From Bacteroidota bacterium (lineage in GTDB: Bacteria > Bacteroidota > Rhodothermia > Balneolales > HLUCCA01): a DNA stretch of 17,428 bases. The stretch covers positions 1 through 17,428 of the forward strand of contig DLXM01000046.1 in the NCBI GenBank assembly GCA_003448835.1, in the 5' to 3' direction. Below, one piece after another: positions 6,742-15,319 of the stretch. The first letter of the stretch is position 1. Every line of letters starts with the position of its first letter. The position numbers and the translations under genes were made by a program. The notes beneath the pieces were generated by a model. That model was given only the letters and a program-made list of their open reading frames with translations, was not told where the DNA came from and searched no databases.

Positions 6742-7410
6742 TTGGTAAAGATAAGATTACAAAGACACGGACGTATAAGACTTCCATACTATCACATCGT
6801 TGTTGCTGATAGCAGGGCGCGTCGCGACGGTCGTATCATTGTGGATTTGGGCCGTTATAGTCCAACTGAACAACCTGCAATGGTAAAAGTTAACACTGAT
6901 AAAGTGATCGCCTGGATCAATAAAGGTGCACAACCAACTGATACCGTTCGTAGCATCCTCAAAAAAGAAGGTGTTTACCTCCGCATGCACCTCATGCGTT
7001 GGGGAAAAACTGAAGAAGAAATCGATACAGCTGTCGCTGAATTCAAAGCTTCAAAATCCAAAGATCAAAGTTCTGCAAGCGAACAGCGTAAAGCAGCTTT
7101 GAAACAAGAGGACGAAAAAGTTCAGAAAGCAGATGCTGCTCGTGCTGCTGATGATGCCAAAAAAGCTAAAGAAGCTGAAGCTGCTGCTAAAAAAGCAGAA
7201 GCAGAAGCCGCTAAAGCTGCAGAGGCTCCAACAGAAGTGGTAGCTGAAGAATCTGCGTCTGAAGAAGCCGTAGCTGAAGCTGCTCCAACTGAAGAAGTTG
7301 TAGCTGAAGCATCGTCCGAAGAAGTTGCGACCGAAGAGCCTGTAGCTGAAGAAACTTCAGAAGAAGCAGCGCCTGACGAAGCGACTGAAGACGACAAAAA
7401 AGAAGCTTAA
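6742..7410 (+). CDS. rpsP: 30S ribosomal protein bS16 with long acidic C-terminal tail
   Basis: bS16 binds 16S rRNA in the lower part of the small subunit and helps it assemble. Residues 1-90 are the ribosomal domain: [38 protein letters not shown], and [20 protein letters not shown]. The remaining 130 or so residues are low complexity. They begin with a Lys/Ala/Glu-rich, probably helical part (about 100-160) and pass into an acidic Glu/Ala/Val part with an imperfect tandem duplication (162-199). Normal S16 is about 80-90 residues, so this protein is more than twice as long; Ala/Glu-rich tails are common in Bacteroidota S16. The start is TTG, supported by AGGAG. rimM follows 39 bp later. Confidence 0.96.
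   Translation: MVKIRLQRHGRIRLPYYHIVVADSRARRDGRIIVDLGRYSPTEQPAMVKVNTDKVIAWINKGAQPTDTVRSILKKEGVYLRMHLMRWGKTEEEIDTAVAEFKASKSKDQSSASEQRKAALKQEDEKVQKADAARAADDAKKAKEAEAAAKKAEAEAAKAAEAPTEVVAEESASEEAVAEAAPTEEVVAEASSEEVATEEPVAEETSEEAAPDEATEDDKKEA
7225..7338 (+). repeat. Imperfect in-gene tandem duplication in the rpsP tail
   Basis: Residues 162-180 ([19 protein letters not shown]) and 181-199 ([19 protein letters not shown]) are adjacent, similar units. The DNA of both units starts with a near-identical GCTCCAAC run. It looks like a past tandem duplication in a low-complexity tail under weak constraint. Confidence 0.7.
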
Positions 7411-7449
7411 TTTTTCAGTAGGTCAACTTGAACGACCAAAATCGAAACC

Positions 7450-7974
7450 ATGAGTAACGATTGGACATCCATTGGATTTATTTCTCGTGCTCACGGTTTA
7501 AAAGGTGAAGTCGTTCTTGAGCCGGAATTCGACGATGACGAACTGTATTCAATCGACAGGATCTTTTATTTGGGTAAAATCGGTAGAGATCCGGTTCCTG
7601 TTCGCATCGGTGAAATAAAGTTGGTACAAAAAGGTGATCAACTTTCGTTCTTTGTCAAATTTGAACACATCATGGATCGAAGTGATGCAGAAAAAATCAA
7701 AGGTTTAACTTTGTTTCTGCCATCAGATGAAGTTGAAGTGGATGAGTACACAGAAGATGATTATGTAGGATATCAGGTTATCCGTGAAGATGGATCCCCA
7801 GAAGGTGAAGTTGTCGGTATTCTTGATAATCCAGCGCATATTTTGCTCGAAATACTCGGAGATGAAGGATCGTATTTTATTCCACTTGTGGATGAATATG
7901 TTTCTGGAATCGATGAAAAAAATCGGCAACTCATTGTAACTGACGTTTCAGAATTGAAATCCCTAAATGGATGA
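7450..7974 (+). CDS. rimM: 16S rRNA processing / 30S maturation factor RimM
   Basis: RimM helps the head of the 30S subunit mature and binds ribosomal protein S19. The 174 residues match the family length. The N-terminal RimM domain has the hallmark IGFISRAHGLKGEV (8-21). The C-terminal PRC-barrel starts near 103 (DDYVGYQVI) and includes GEVVGILDNPAHILLEI (119-135) and the IPLVDEYV strand (144-151). The ATG at 7450 has no Shine-Dalgarno sequence. Its stop overlaps the trmD start by 4 bp (ATGA), so the two are translationally coupled, as in many bacteria with the rpsP-rimM-trmD-rplS order. Confidence 0.96.
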   Translation: MSNDWTSIGFISRAHGLKGEVVLEPEFDDDELYSIDRIFYLGKIGRDPVPVRIGEIKLVQKGDQLSFFVKFEHIMDRSDAEKIKGLTLFLPSDEVEVDEYTEDDYVGYQVIREDGSPEGEVVGILDNPAHILLEILGDEGSYFIPLVDEYVSGIDEKNRQLIVTDVSELKSLNG

Positions 7975-8666
7975 TACGTATTGATCTGATATCGGCTGTA
8001 CCGGGACTGCTTTCCAGTCCGCTTGAACACAGTATTGTGAAGCGGGCGAAAGATGGAAATTACCTGGAAGTTTTTGTGCACGATCTGCGCGATTACACAA
8101 CCGATAAACACAGAAAAATCGATGATTATCCATACGGAGGTAGTTCTGGAATGGTTTTATCTGCTCAACCCATATTCGATTGCATTCGAAGCTTACAAGC
8201 TGAACGAAAGTATGATGAAGTGATATTTATGGCTCCGGATGGAGAACCATTTACTCAAAAAATAGCGAATCGCTTATCACTTTTGGGAAATATCATCATC
8301 CTTTGTGGACACTATAAAGGTGTAGATCAGCGAGTACGTGAAGTATTGATCACCAGAGAAATCAGTTTAGGTGATTTTGTGCTTTCCGGCGGCGAACTCC
8401 CGGCACTGGCAATTGTAGATGCAGTTGCCCGACTAATTCCAGGAGTCCTCGGCGATGCTGAAAGTGCCCTCGAAGATTCATTTATGGATGATCTGCTTGG
8501 TCCACCGGTTTATACCAGACCACCGGACTTCGAAGGATTAAAAGTACCTGATGTGTTGACTTCCGGAAACCACGCTAATATTAAAAAGTGGGAAACGGAT
8601 CAGTCACTGGAACGAACAAAGGCTCGTAGACCCGACTTGTATAAAAAGTATTTGAACGAACATTAA
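7971..8666 (+). CDS. trmD: tRNA (guanine-N1)-methyltransferase TrmD
   Basis: TrmD methylates G37 next to the anticodon of certain tRNAs using S-adenosylmethionine, preventing +1 frameshifts. The 231-residue protein starts MIRIDLISAVPGLL. It carries the SPOUT trefoil-knot signature: YPYGGSSGMVL (53-63), LCGHYKGVDQRVRE (111-124), ISLGDFVLSGGELPALAIVD (131-150) and ARLIPGVLG (153-161). Key residues R154 and D169 (in LEDSF) line up with the E. coli catalytic positions. GPPVYTRPP (177-185) and SGNHANIKKW (198-207) mark the C-terminal tRNA-binding domain. The HYKGVDQRV version of the knot motif is typical of Bacteroidota. rplS follows after 29 bp. Confidence 0.97.
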   Translation: MIRIDLISAVPGLLSSPLEHSIVKRAKDGNYLEVFVHDLRDYTTDKHRKIDDYPYGGSSGMVLSAQPIFDCIRSLQAERKYDEVIFMAPDGEPFTQKIANRLSLLGNIIILCGHYKGVDQRVREVLITREISLGDFVLSGGELPALAIVDAVARLIPGVLGDAESALEDSFMDDLLGPPVYTRPPDFEGLKVPDVLTSGNHANIKKWETDQSLERTKARRPDLYKKYLNEH

Positions 8667-8695
8667 CAATGCCAAAAGGCTAATCAGTAAAAAAA

Positions 8696-9037
8696 ATGGA
8701 TAAGATTACATTAGTAGAACAGACCCAAGTTCACGATAACCTACCAAAATTTGGTGTAGGTGATACAGTTAACGTTCACTACCGTGTTCGTGAGGGTGAA
8801 AAAGAGCGTATTCAGCAATACGAAGGTGTTGTAATTAGCATGCGTGGATCAAGTGCTAACAAAACTTTCACCGTACGAAAAATTTCAAATAACGTTGGTG
8901 TAGAGCGTGTGTTTCCTTTATTCACACCATTTATTGCCAAGCTTGAAATTAAGAAGCATGGTAAAGTTAGAAGAGCTAAGTTGTTCTATATTCGCGAATT
9001 ACGTGGTAAAGCAGCACGTATTAAAGACAAAAAATAG
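8696..9037 (+). CDS. rplS: 50S ribosomal protein bL19
   Basis: bL19 sits at the interface of the two ribosomal subunits. Its 113 residues match the family length of about 115. Conserved features are the SH3-like barrel with [17 protein letters not shown] (18-34), [12 protein letters not shown] (40-51), [17 protein letters not shown] (58-74) and the basic C-terminal [19 protein letters not shown] (91-109). The ATG is preceded only by an A-rich run, with no Shine-Dalgarno sequence. It is the last gene of the operon and is followed by a strong terminator. Confidence 0.98.
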   Translation: MDKITLVEQTQVHDNLPKFGVGDTVNVHYRVREGEKERIQQYEGVVISMRGSSANKTFTVRKISNNVGVERVFPLFTPFIAKLEIKKHGKVRRAKLFYIRELRGKAARIKDKK

Positions 9038-9070
9038 ATCTAATTAACGTTCTCCGCGTTTAGTTTTAAC

Positions 9071-9103
9071 AAAAGGCCGTATCCCAAAAGATGCGGCCTT
9101 TTT
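9071..9103. terminator. Strong rho-independent terminator shared by rplS and mrp
   Basis: A 13-bp stem (arms 9071-9083 and 9090-9102; AAAAGGCCGTATC with GATGCGGCCTTTT, one U-G wobble) encloses the 6-nt loop CCAAAA. T's follow on the plus strand and A's precede the stem, so it also gives a T run on the minus strand. It lies between the convergent ends of rplS and mrp and should stop transcription from both sides. Confidence 0.92.
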
Positions 9104-9121
9104 GTGCTTATGGTCTATTCG

Positions 9122-10213
9122 TTACTTGAATTGAATTTCAATCTTTTCGGTTGGCGACATTCCTGCATTACGAATGGATATTTGTTGAGCAACTTTTTGT
9201 GCTAAAAGTGTAAATGTGCCGTTCTCATCTTCATCCAATGCTACGGGACGACCAGAATCACCACCTTCACGGATGGGTTGTTGTAATGGAATTTCACCAA
9301 GAAAAGGCGATTTTAATTCTTCAGCCAGGTTTCTGGCACCATCCTGACCGAAAATGTAATATTTCTTATCAGGCGCATCCGGTGGTATAAAATATGCCAT
9401 GTTCTCAACGATTCCCAGCACGGGAACATTCACTTTTCTGAACATTGCCACCCCTTTTCTAGCATCATCCAATGCTACATCCTGTGGTGTCGAGACAATA
9501 ACAGCACCACTTAATGGGACTGTTTGTACAATTGTCAGTTGGATGTCGCCGGTTCCGGGAGGTAAATCCATTATCAGGTAATCCAGTGATCCCCAGATTG
9601 CTTCAGTCAGAAACTGTTTAACAGCACTTGATACCATGGGTCCGCGCCAAACTACAGCTTCATCAACCCCGACCAGAAATCCCATTGACAATAGTTTAAC
9701 ACCATGTTTTTCCAGCGGGATCAGCTTACGTTGCGTATTAATGTTCGGACGTTCATTCTTAACACCAAACATAGTTGGGACTGAAGGCCCATAAATATCG
9801 GTATCAACAAGTCCAACAGACGCACCGGTTTTTGCCAGTGCAACAGCCAAATTTGCTGCAACGGTTGATTTTCCAACGCCACCCTTACCCGAAGCAACGG
9901 CAATAATATTTTTAACCTGTGGAAGCAGTTCGTCACCGGAAGATGAAATTCCGCCACCTGAAGTTACCTTTGAGCTCATATTGATCTTAGTGACTGCATC
10001 TTTATCAACTAATTCTTTAATCGCATTTTCGCAAGCCCGGTGGATTTGGTCCTTCATCGGACAAGCAGGAGTTGTGAGATTTACTGTAAAAGCAACATTT
10101 TTACCATCGATTTTAATGTCATCGATCATATTTAAAGTGACAAGATCTTTTCCAAGATCCGGATCAATAACGAATTTGAGTGCATCCAGCACTTGTTCCT
10201 GAGTAATAGCCAT
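9122..10213 (-). CDS. mrp: Mrp/ApbC family iron-sulfur cluster carrier ATPase
   Basis: Mrp proteins are P-loop ATPases that help load iron-sulfur clusters onto target proteins. The 363 residues contain an N-terminal MIP18/DUF59 domain (about 5-80) with C51 in TTPACPM. A ParA/MinD-like ATPase domain follows, with the deviant Walker A ASGKGGVGKST (107-117), VDTDIYGPS (136-144) and DLPPGTGD (216-223). The region after GIVENMAYF (268-275), where many Mrp proteins have a CxxC cluster-binding pair, reads IPPDAPDKKYYIFG with no cysteine. The same loss is seen in Bacteroidota Mrp proteins. It may therefore act without a classical bridging cluster, or bind one by other residues. The gene stands alone, convergent with rplS and divergent from the cupin gene. 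No Shine-Dalgarno sequence is seen. Confidence 0.94.
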   Translation of the reverse strand: MAITQEQVLDALKFVIDPDLGKDLVTLNMIDDIKIDGKNVAFTVNLTTPACPMKDQIHRACENAIKELVDKDAVTKINMSSKVTSGGGISSSGDELLPQVKNIIAVASGKGGVGKSTVAANLAVALAKTGASVGLVDTDIYGPSVPTMFGVKNERPNINTQRKLIPLEKHGVKLLSMGFLVGVDEAVVWRGPMVSSAVKQFLTEAIWGSLDYLIMDLPPGTGDIQLTIVQTVPLSGAVIVSTPQDVALDDARKGVAMFRKVNVPVLGIVENMAYFIPPDAPDKKYYIFGQDGARNLAEELKSPFLGEIPLQQPIREGGDSGRPVALDEDENGTFTLLAQKVAQQISIRNAGMSPTEKIEIQFK

Positions 10214-10456
10214 AATGGGAGAAAATTTCTTGGATTTGGATGTTCAGCAGCAGAACTAAATAGTTTGAATGGTCAGGTAATAATATTCAATAACCAATCT
10301 ATGTTTTAAAATCCTGAATGCTACTGAAACGGGATATTATTTGCTCAAAAATACGAAATACAATCCATTAATGTAGATTTAGTAGCTATTTCATTGTTAA
10401 GAATATCATTTCCCGAATGTAAAGTGATAGGAATTGTTTAAATTTGGTACTCATAA

Positions 10457-10846
10457 ATGAAATCAATTCAAATGAACCTTCCGAAACATAATTCTTCTTA
10501 TTTACACATTGATAGTGCATCTAAAATAGATGTACCAGGTGGTAAAATTATTGAAGAGTTTATAGGTCGCATTAATACTGGTGATTCTTCAGTTTCAGTT
10601 GCACATATGATTGCACCGCCTTTTTGGTCTGAAGAACCTCAGACTCCGGAATTTGATGAGATAACGATTATGATCAGCGGAAAAATGCATATCAAAATGG
10701 AATCAGAGTCCGTTACGCTAAATGCCGGAGAAGTTTTTTTTACTAAAAAAGGTATTAAAGTGCAGTATAGTAATCCATTTGATGGGAAAAGTGAATATTG
10801 GGCAATTTGTATACCCGCATTCTCGGTAGATTTGGCCGGAAGATAA
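10457..10846 (+). CDS. Small cupin-domain protein, function unknown
   Basis: This 129-residue protein has one conserved beta-barrel (cupin) domain at about 45-115. The core is TPEFDEITIMISGKM (63-77), where E68 and G75 fit the E-x6-G of cupin motif 1, and LNAGEVFFTKKGIKVQYSNP (88-107) fits motif 2. The histidines that normally bind metal are absent: none stands before E68 in the HxH position, and motif 2 has Q where the usual His is. A catalytic metal centre is therefore doubtful, and it may be a sensor, a small-molecule binder or a non-metal enzyme. No signal peptide is seen, so it is cytoplasmic. gcvT starts 19 bp downstream, which suggests cotranscription. Similar cupins of unknown role occur widely; I do not assign a function. 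Confidence 0.78.
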   Translation: MKSIQMNLPKHNSSYLHIDSASKIDVPGGKIIEEFIGRINTGDSSVSVAHMIAPPFWSEEPQTPEFDEITIMISGKMHIKMESESVTLNAGEVFFTKKGIKVQYSNPFDGKSEYWAICIPAFSVDLAGR

Positions 10847-10865
10847 CTTTATAGACAAAATAACT

Positions 10866-11966
10866 ATGTTAAAGAGAACCGCATTTTATGATATTCATAG
10901 CGCCATTGGTGCGAAATTAATAGACTTCGGCGGATTCGAAATGCCGGTCCAGTACGCTGGGATTTTAAAAGAACACCAGGCGGTTCGCGAACGGGCAGGA
11001 ATTTTTGATGTTTCACATATGGGTGAAATCATGGTTCGGGGACCAAAAGCGTTGGATTTAATTCAATTTGCGACTGTAAATGACGCCTCTAAATTGACTC
11101 CGGGTAAAATTCAGTATTCGGCAATGTGTTATGAAGATGGTGGTATTGTAGATGACCTTCTTGTGTATTGTATCACATTGGATGAGTACCTGTTGGTGGT
11201 AAATGCATCCAATAAGGAAAAAGATTTAGCCTGGATAACATCCTTAAATGAAAAAATTGGTGCCGAACTGGAAGATATTTCTGAGCAGACTTGTTTATTA
11301 GCTGTTCAGGGACCGAAATCAATTGAAATCCTCCAAAAACTTACTCAAATCAATCTCTCTGAAATCACGTATTACACATTTGAAATTGGCGAATTTGCGG
11401 GGTTTGAGGATGTGATTTTATCTGCAACTGGGTATACAGGTGAAAAAGGATTTGAAATTTATTTTGATTCACGAAAAGTTGATCCGGCTGTTATCTGGAA
11501 TAGTATCATGAGTGCAGGATCGGGTTTTGGACTTGAACCAGCCGGTCTTGGCGCGCGGGATACTCTCAGGCTGGAGATGGGTTTTGCATTGTACGGAAAC
11601 GATATTTCGTCACAAACTACGACGCTGGAAGCTGGTTTAGGTTGGATTACTAAACTGGACAAGGGTAATTTCTGTGGTCGTGAGGCGTTATTATCACAAA
11701 AAGATAGTGGTGTTACGAAGCGTTTGGTCGGATTCAAAACAGATGACCGCAGAGCGATTCCACGAAGCCATTACATTTTAAAAGATGATTCAGGAAATGA
11801 AATTGGCGAAGTAACTAGTGGAGGACAATCCCCTAACCTCGGAATAGGGATTGGAATGGGATATGTGATCTCTGAATTCGCAAAAATCGATACAAAAATA
11901 AATGTTGAAATCAGGGGAAAGGCGTTCCCTGCTATTGTCACTAAACCGCCTTTCATTAAAAACTAA
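10866..11966 (+). CDS. gcvT: Aminomethyltransferase, glycine cleavage system T protein
   Basis: GcvT takes the aminomethyl group from lipoylated GcvH and transfers the methylene carbon to tetrahydrofolate, releasing ammonia. The 366 residues cover the whole family length. Signature regions are [20 protein letters not shown] (5-24), FDVSHMGEI (47-55), [10 protein letters not shown] (92-101), whose D96/D97 include the catalytic aspartate, [14 protein letters not shown], and [19 protein letters not shown], where the arginine binds folate. The C-terminal barrel ends in [19 protein letters not shown]. The other glycine cleavage genes (gcvH, gcvP, lpd) are not in the window, so gcvT stands apart from them here. 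comB starts 4 bp after the stop. No Shine-Dalgarno sequence precedes the ATG. Confidence 0.97.
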   Translation: MLKRTAFYDIHSAIGAKLIDFGGFEMPVQYAGILKEHQAVRERAGIFDVSHMGEIMVRGPKALDLIQFATVNDASKLTPGKIQYSAMCYEDGGIVDDLLVYCITLDEYLLVVNASNKEKDLAWITSLNEKIGAELEDISEQTCLLAVQGPKSIEILQKLTQINLSEITYYTFEIGEFAGFEDVILSATGYTGEKGFEIYFDSRKVDPAVIWNSIMSAGSGFGLEPAGLGARDTLRLEMGFALYGNDISSQTTTLEAGLGWITKLDKGNFCGREALLSQKDSGVTKRLVGFKTDDRRAIPRSHYILKDDSGNEIGEVTSGGQSPNLGIGIGMGYVISEFAKIDTKINVEIRGKAFPAIVTKPPFIKN

Positions 11967-11970
11967 GTAT

Positions 11971-12693
11971 ATGAATAAAGTGTTGGATGTATTTACGAAC
12001 GGATCTTCTATTGGAGACGAAGATATTAGGGGTAAGACAGTTGTAGTCATTGACATTCTTCGAGCTACGTCAACTATTTTGACTGCGTTGAATAATGGAG
12101 CCCGAAGTGTCATCCCGGTCGAGGATATGGGGACAGCAGGAAAAATCGCTACCAATTTAGACCCATCCAGCTACATTTTATGTGGCGAAAAAGATGGTAA
12201 AAAAATTGATGGATACGAACTTGGGAACTCTCCATTTGAATATGACGAAGCAACTGTTGCAGGAAAATCATTGATTTTGAACACAACAAACGGCACGAAA
12301 ACCCTGGTACGTTGCATGCATGGATCAAAAGTGTACATTGCCGGTTTTTTAAATCTTAAAGCCGTATGTGATCAGTTAAAAGATGATCCAAATGAAATCA
12401 GCATAGTTTGTTCGGGCTGGAAAGGTAGATTATCGCTGGAAGATGTCTTGTGTGCCGGCTATATCGTAAGTGAAGTTTATGGTGGTACGATCCCGGTTGA
12501 AGCTAAAGATGGGGCAAAAGTGGCAATGGGACTTTACGAGCAGTTTGGTAAAGATATTTTCAATACCGTACATGCAACCAATCATGCTAAAAGATTGATA
12601 GGATTGGGTTTTGAAGAAGACATTGCTTATTGTTGTCAGATTGATAAATTTGATTTTGCACCGGAATTTAAGGAAGGTATAATCCGAAAATAG
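11971..12693 (+). CDS. comB: 2-phosphosulfolactate phosphatase family protein (ComB)
   Basis: ComB-family enzymes remove phosphate from 2-phosphosulfolactate to give sulfolactate. This is a step of coenzyme M synthesis in methanogens and of sulfonate metabolism in some bacteria. The 240-residue protein has the family landmarks VIDILRATST (27-36), the GEKDGKKIDGYELGNSP region (72-88), TTNGTKTL (105-112) and CSGWKGRLSLEDVLCAG (147-163). A longer open frame reaches back to 11902 inside gcvT. I chose the ATG at 11971 because it lies just after the gcvT stop and the protein then starts like other members (VLDVFTNGSS). The gene is packed between gcvT (4 bp) and ftsK (1 bp). No other coenzyme M or sulfolactate gene is seen, so the substrate in this organism is uncertain. 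Confidence 0.88.
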   Translation: MNKVLDVFTNGSSIGDEDIRGKTVVVIDILRATSTILTALNNGARSVIPVEDMGTAGKIATNLDPSSYILCGEKDGKKIDGYELGNSPFEYDEATVAGKSLILNTTNGTKTLVRCMHGSKVYIAGFLNLKAVCDQLKDDPNEISIVCSGWKGRLSLEDVLCAGYIVSEVYGGTIPVEAKDGAKVAMGLYEQFGKDIFNTVHATNHAKRLIGLGFEEDIAYCCQIDKFDFAPEFKEGIIRK

Positions 12694-12694
12694 T

Positions 12695-15319
12695 ATGGCC
12701 AGGAAGAAAGTTACCCCGGAATCAAATGTCCGTCAAGGTCCGGTTCTTTCACCGAATCGAAAGGTTGAAATCATAGGGATTCTTGTGATGGTGATTGCTA
12801 TGCTTATAGCTATCAGTATCATTACTTATGAAGAAGGTGATTATTCCATTATTTCAGATACAGAAATCTCTACTGTTTTTCAGGGCGATGATGTTTCTGT
12901 AAACAGGGTTCGAAATGGACTTGGATTGGTTGGGGCATACATTTCACATGCTTTTGTTTATCTGTTTTTCGGCTATTTAAGTATTGTTGTAGCGATTATT
13001 GGATTTCAATATGGCTGGGCGATTTTTCGTCATAGCCCACTTGCTAAATTGCAATGGCCCTCATTTCTTTGGTTTTCTGGGATGGCTCTATTTGCAACAA
13101 TTATTGGTTGGATTAACATACAATTCGATCTGAATCTGGATAATTTCTTTGGGGTTGCGGGTCTTGCACTTGCTCAATTGATGCTGACGATCACCGGTAT
13201 GTATGGATCAGCAATTCTATTGGGAGCATTTCTGATCATTTTGATTCTGCTGTTAATCGATAGGGATATTCAGTTAACAATTGACCGAATTCGTGATGCC
13301 GTTGCATCATTTCGTGATTGGATGGATCAGAAAAAATCAGATCGAAAAATTGCCAGAGAAAAAGCTGCAGAACAAAAAGCTATTCAGGCTGAAGAAGCAG
13401 CACGTTTGAAACTGGATGAAGAGTCAAAACGCCCAAATCTAACTTCTGCAAACACAATTTCGAATGCAAATGATGCTGGACATCAGCCAAATACATCAAA
13501 TCGTGGCATTCAGCCATTGGAGCGCAAGAGATATGTTATAGCAGACGAATCTAAACCGGCTGATGCTGTAAAACCTCCGGACTTATCTGATGAAGGAAAC
13601 TCCGAAAAAAATAGCCCGCTTCCTATAAGTGCCGAACGCGAAAGGTGGATTAAGGAACAAGCTGAAATGAAGGAAAAGATAATGCCAGATCGGGCATTAA
13701 TGGAGAAAGAAGAAGATAAAGTTCGAAATGCTGGCTACGAAGATGAAATCCAGATTAAAGTTTATGTCGGTGAAGAAGAGGAAGCAGCAAAAGCCCGTGA
13801 TCTTGAGCGGGAACAGCGTGCACAGTCTATTCCGGTTATCAAATATCAGTTTCCTACAATCGATCTGTTAGATAATCCGCCACTTGAGGGGAATGAAATT
13901 GACTTTGATGAGATCGAAGAGAATAAAAAGACGATTATAAGCAAGCTTAAGATGCATGGCATCGAAATTCTTACGGTAGAGGCGATTGTGGGTCCTACTG
14001 TGACTTTATACGAGTTGCAACCAGCACCGGATGTTAAGATCAGCAAAATTGAGAGTTATGCAAATGATCTTAAGATGGCAATGGCAACGCGTGGTCTTCG
14101 AATAATTGCACCAATCCCTGGAAAGTCTGCTGTAGGGATTGAAGTTCCAAACCGTAAGCGACAAACCGTTTATATCAAACAGCTTATCAATACCAGAAAG
14201 TTTGTTGAATCGAAAATGGCCCTGCCCGTCGCGTTTGGTAAAACCATTGAGAACGAAGTGTACATGGTTGATCTTACTGCGATGCCGCACTTGCTTATTG
14301 CCGGTGCTACGGGATCTGGTAAGTCTGTTGGGATTAACACAATTATTACCTGCCTGCTGTACAAATGTCATCCGGAAAACTTGAAATTTGTCCTGATTGA
14401 CCCTAAAAAGATTGAGTTATCATTGTATCGATATCTTCAAAAGCATTTTATTGCCACTTTACCCGATGCTGATGAACCAATCATAACCGATACCGCCAAA
14501 GTAATGGAGACGTTGACTTCGGTGACGAAAGAAATGGATGATCGTTATGATCTGCTAAAAATGGGTATGGTACGGGACATTCGCTCATACAATGATAAAT
14601 TTAAAGAGGGTAAATTAGAAGATGATCTGGGTCACAGACATCTACCCTATATTGTTGTAATTATTGATGAGTTAGCTGACTTGATGTTAACCGCGGGTAA
14701 AGCAATAGAAGAACCGATTGCTCGTATCGCACAGCTTGCTCGCGCAGTTGGAATACATTTGGTTGTAGCTACCCAACGTCCGTCAGTGAATGTGATTACA
14801 GGTACCATTAAAGCTAACTTTCCGGTTCGAATTGCTTATCAGGTTGCGTCTAAAATTGATTCACGAACAATATTAGATACGATGGGGGCCGATCAACTCG
14901 TTGGTAAAGGAGACATGCTGGTATCAACAAGTGGTTCCATGATCCGGGTTCAAAATGCGTTTGTTTCTACGGAAGAAGTTGAACGTATTAATGCATTCAT
15001 TGGGAATCAGTTGGGGTATAACAAACCATATTTCTTGCCGAAAGTTGAGGATCCGAACGCGAGGGATTCCGGGATTCCGGAACTCGATGATCGTGATGAT
15101 CTTTTTGAAGAAGCGGCTAAAGTGGTTGTATTACATCAACAGGGATCCGTTTCGTTGATTCAGCGCAAACTTAAACTTGGATATAATCGTGCAGGACGTA
15201 TCATTGACCAGCTTTATGCTGCCGGTGTTGTAGGTCCATATCAGGGTAGTACTGCACGGGATGTCCTAATTGCTGATGAAGATGAACTATTGGAACATTT
15301 ACGGGATCTGGATGCTTAA
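12695..15319 (+). CDS. ftsK: DNA translocase FtsK/SpoIIIE
   Basis: FtsK is anchored at the division septum and pumps DNA so that chromosome ends are cleared and dimers resolved. The 874 residues start with four membrane segments (about 25-44, 78-104, 122-141, 153-188). A charged, coiled-coil-prone linker (about 195-380) follows, much shorter than in E. coli FtsK. The motor has the alpha part around TVTLYELQPAPDVKISKI (435-452), Walker A GATGSGKSV (537-545, K543) and Walker B VVIIDELADLM (654-664). The C-terminal gamma winged helix (about 803-860), with SVSLIQRKLKLGYNRAGRII (818-837), reads polarity signals in chromosomal DNA. The ATG is 1 bp after the comB stop, and the gene end overlaps lolA by 8 bp. 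Both point to one operon with translational coupling. Confidence 0.97.
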   Translation: MARKKVTPESNVRQGPVLSPNRKVEIIGILVMVIAMLIAISIITYEEGDYSIISDTEISTVFQGDDVSVNRVRNGLGLVGAYISHAFVYLFFGYLSIVVAIIGFQYGWAIFRHSPLAKLQWPSFLWFSGMALFATIIGWINIQFDLNLDNFFGVAGLALAQLMLTITGMYGSAILLGAFLIILILLLIDRDIQLTIDRIRDAVASFRDWMDQKKSDRKIAREKAAEQKAIQAEEAARLKLDEESKRPNLTSANTISNANDAGHQPNTSNRGIQPLERKRYVIADESKPADAVKPPDLSDEGNSEKNSPLPISAERERWIKEQAEMKEKIMPDRALMEKEEDKVRNAGYEDEIQIKVYVGEEEEAAKARDLEREQRAQSIPVIKYQFPTIDLLDNPPLEGNEIDFDEIEENKKTIISKLKMHGIEILTVEAIVGPTVTLYELQPAPDVKISKIESYANDLKMAMATRGLRIIAPIPGKSAVGIEVPNRKRQTVYIKQLINTRKFVESKMALPVAFGKTIENEVYMVDLTAMPHLLIAGATGSGKSVGINTIITCLLYKCHPENLKFVLIDPKKIELSLYRYLQKHFIATLPDADEPIITDTAKVMETLTSVTKEMDDRYDLLKMGMVRDIRSYNDKFKEGKLEDDLGHRHLPYIVVIIDELADLMLTAGKAIEEPIARIAQLARAVGIHLVVATQRPSVNVITGTIKANFPVRIAYQVASKIDSRTILDTMGADQLVGKGDMLVSTSGSMIRVQNAFVSTEEVERINAFIGNQLGYNKPYFLPKVEDPNARDSGIPELDDRDDLFEEAAKVVVLHQQGSVSLIQRKLKLGYNRAGRIIDQLYAAGVVGPYQGSTARDVLIADEDELLEHLRDLDA

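Noticed and set aside
7122..7397. Antisense open frame rich in Ser and Ala across the rpsP tail
   Set aside because: It is the complement of the GAA/GCT-rich codons of the S16 tail, which excludes stop codons on the other strand. It has no independent support.
8669..8683. Four-codon open frame (MPKG) just before rplS as a leader peptide
   Set aside because: It is too short to judge, has no ribosome binding site, and no regulatory structure could be drawn with confidence in the 29-bp gap.
10214..10456. Glycine riboswitch upstream of the cupin-gcvT pair
   Set aside because: I looked because of gcvT, but the gap is AT-rich and shows no paired GC-rich stems or tandem aptamer-like pattern.
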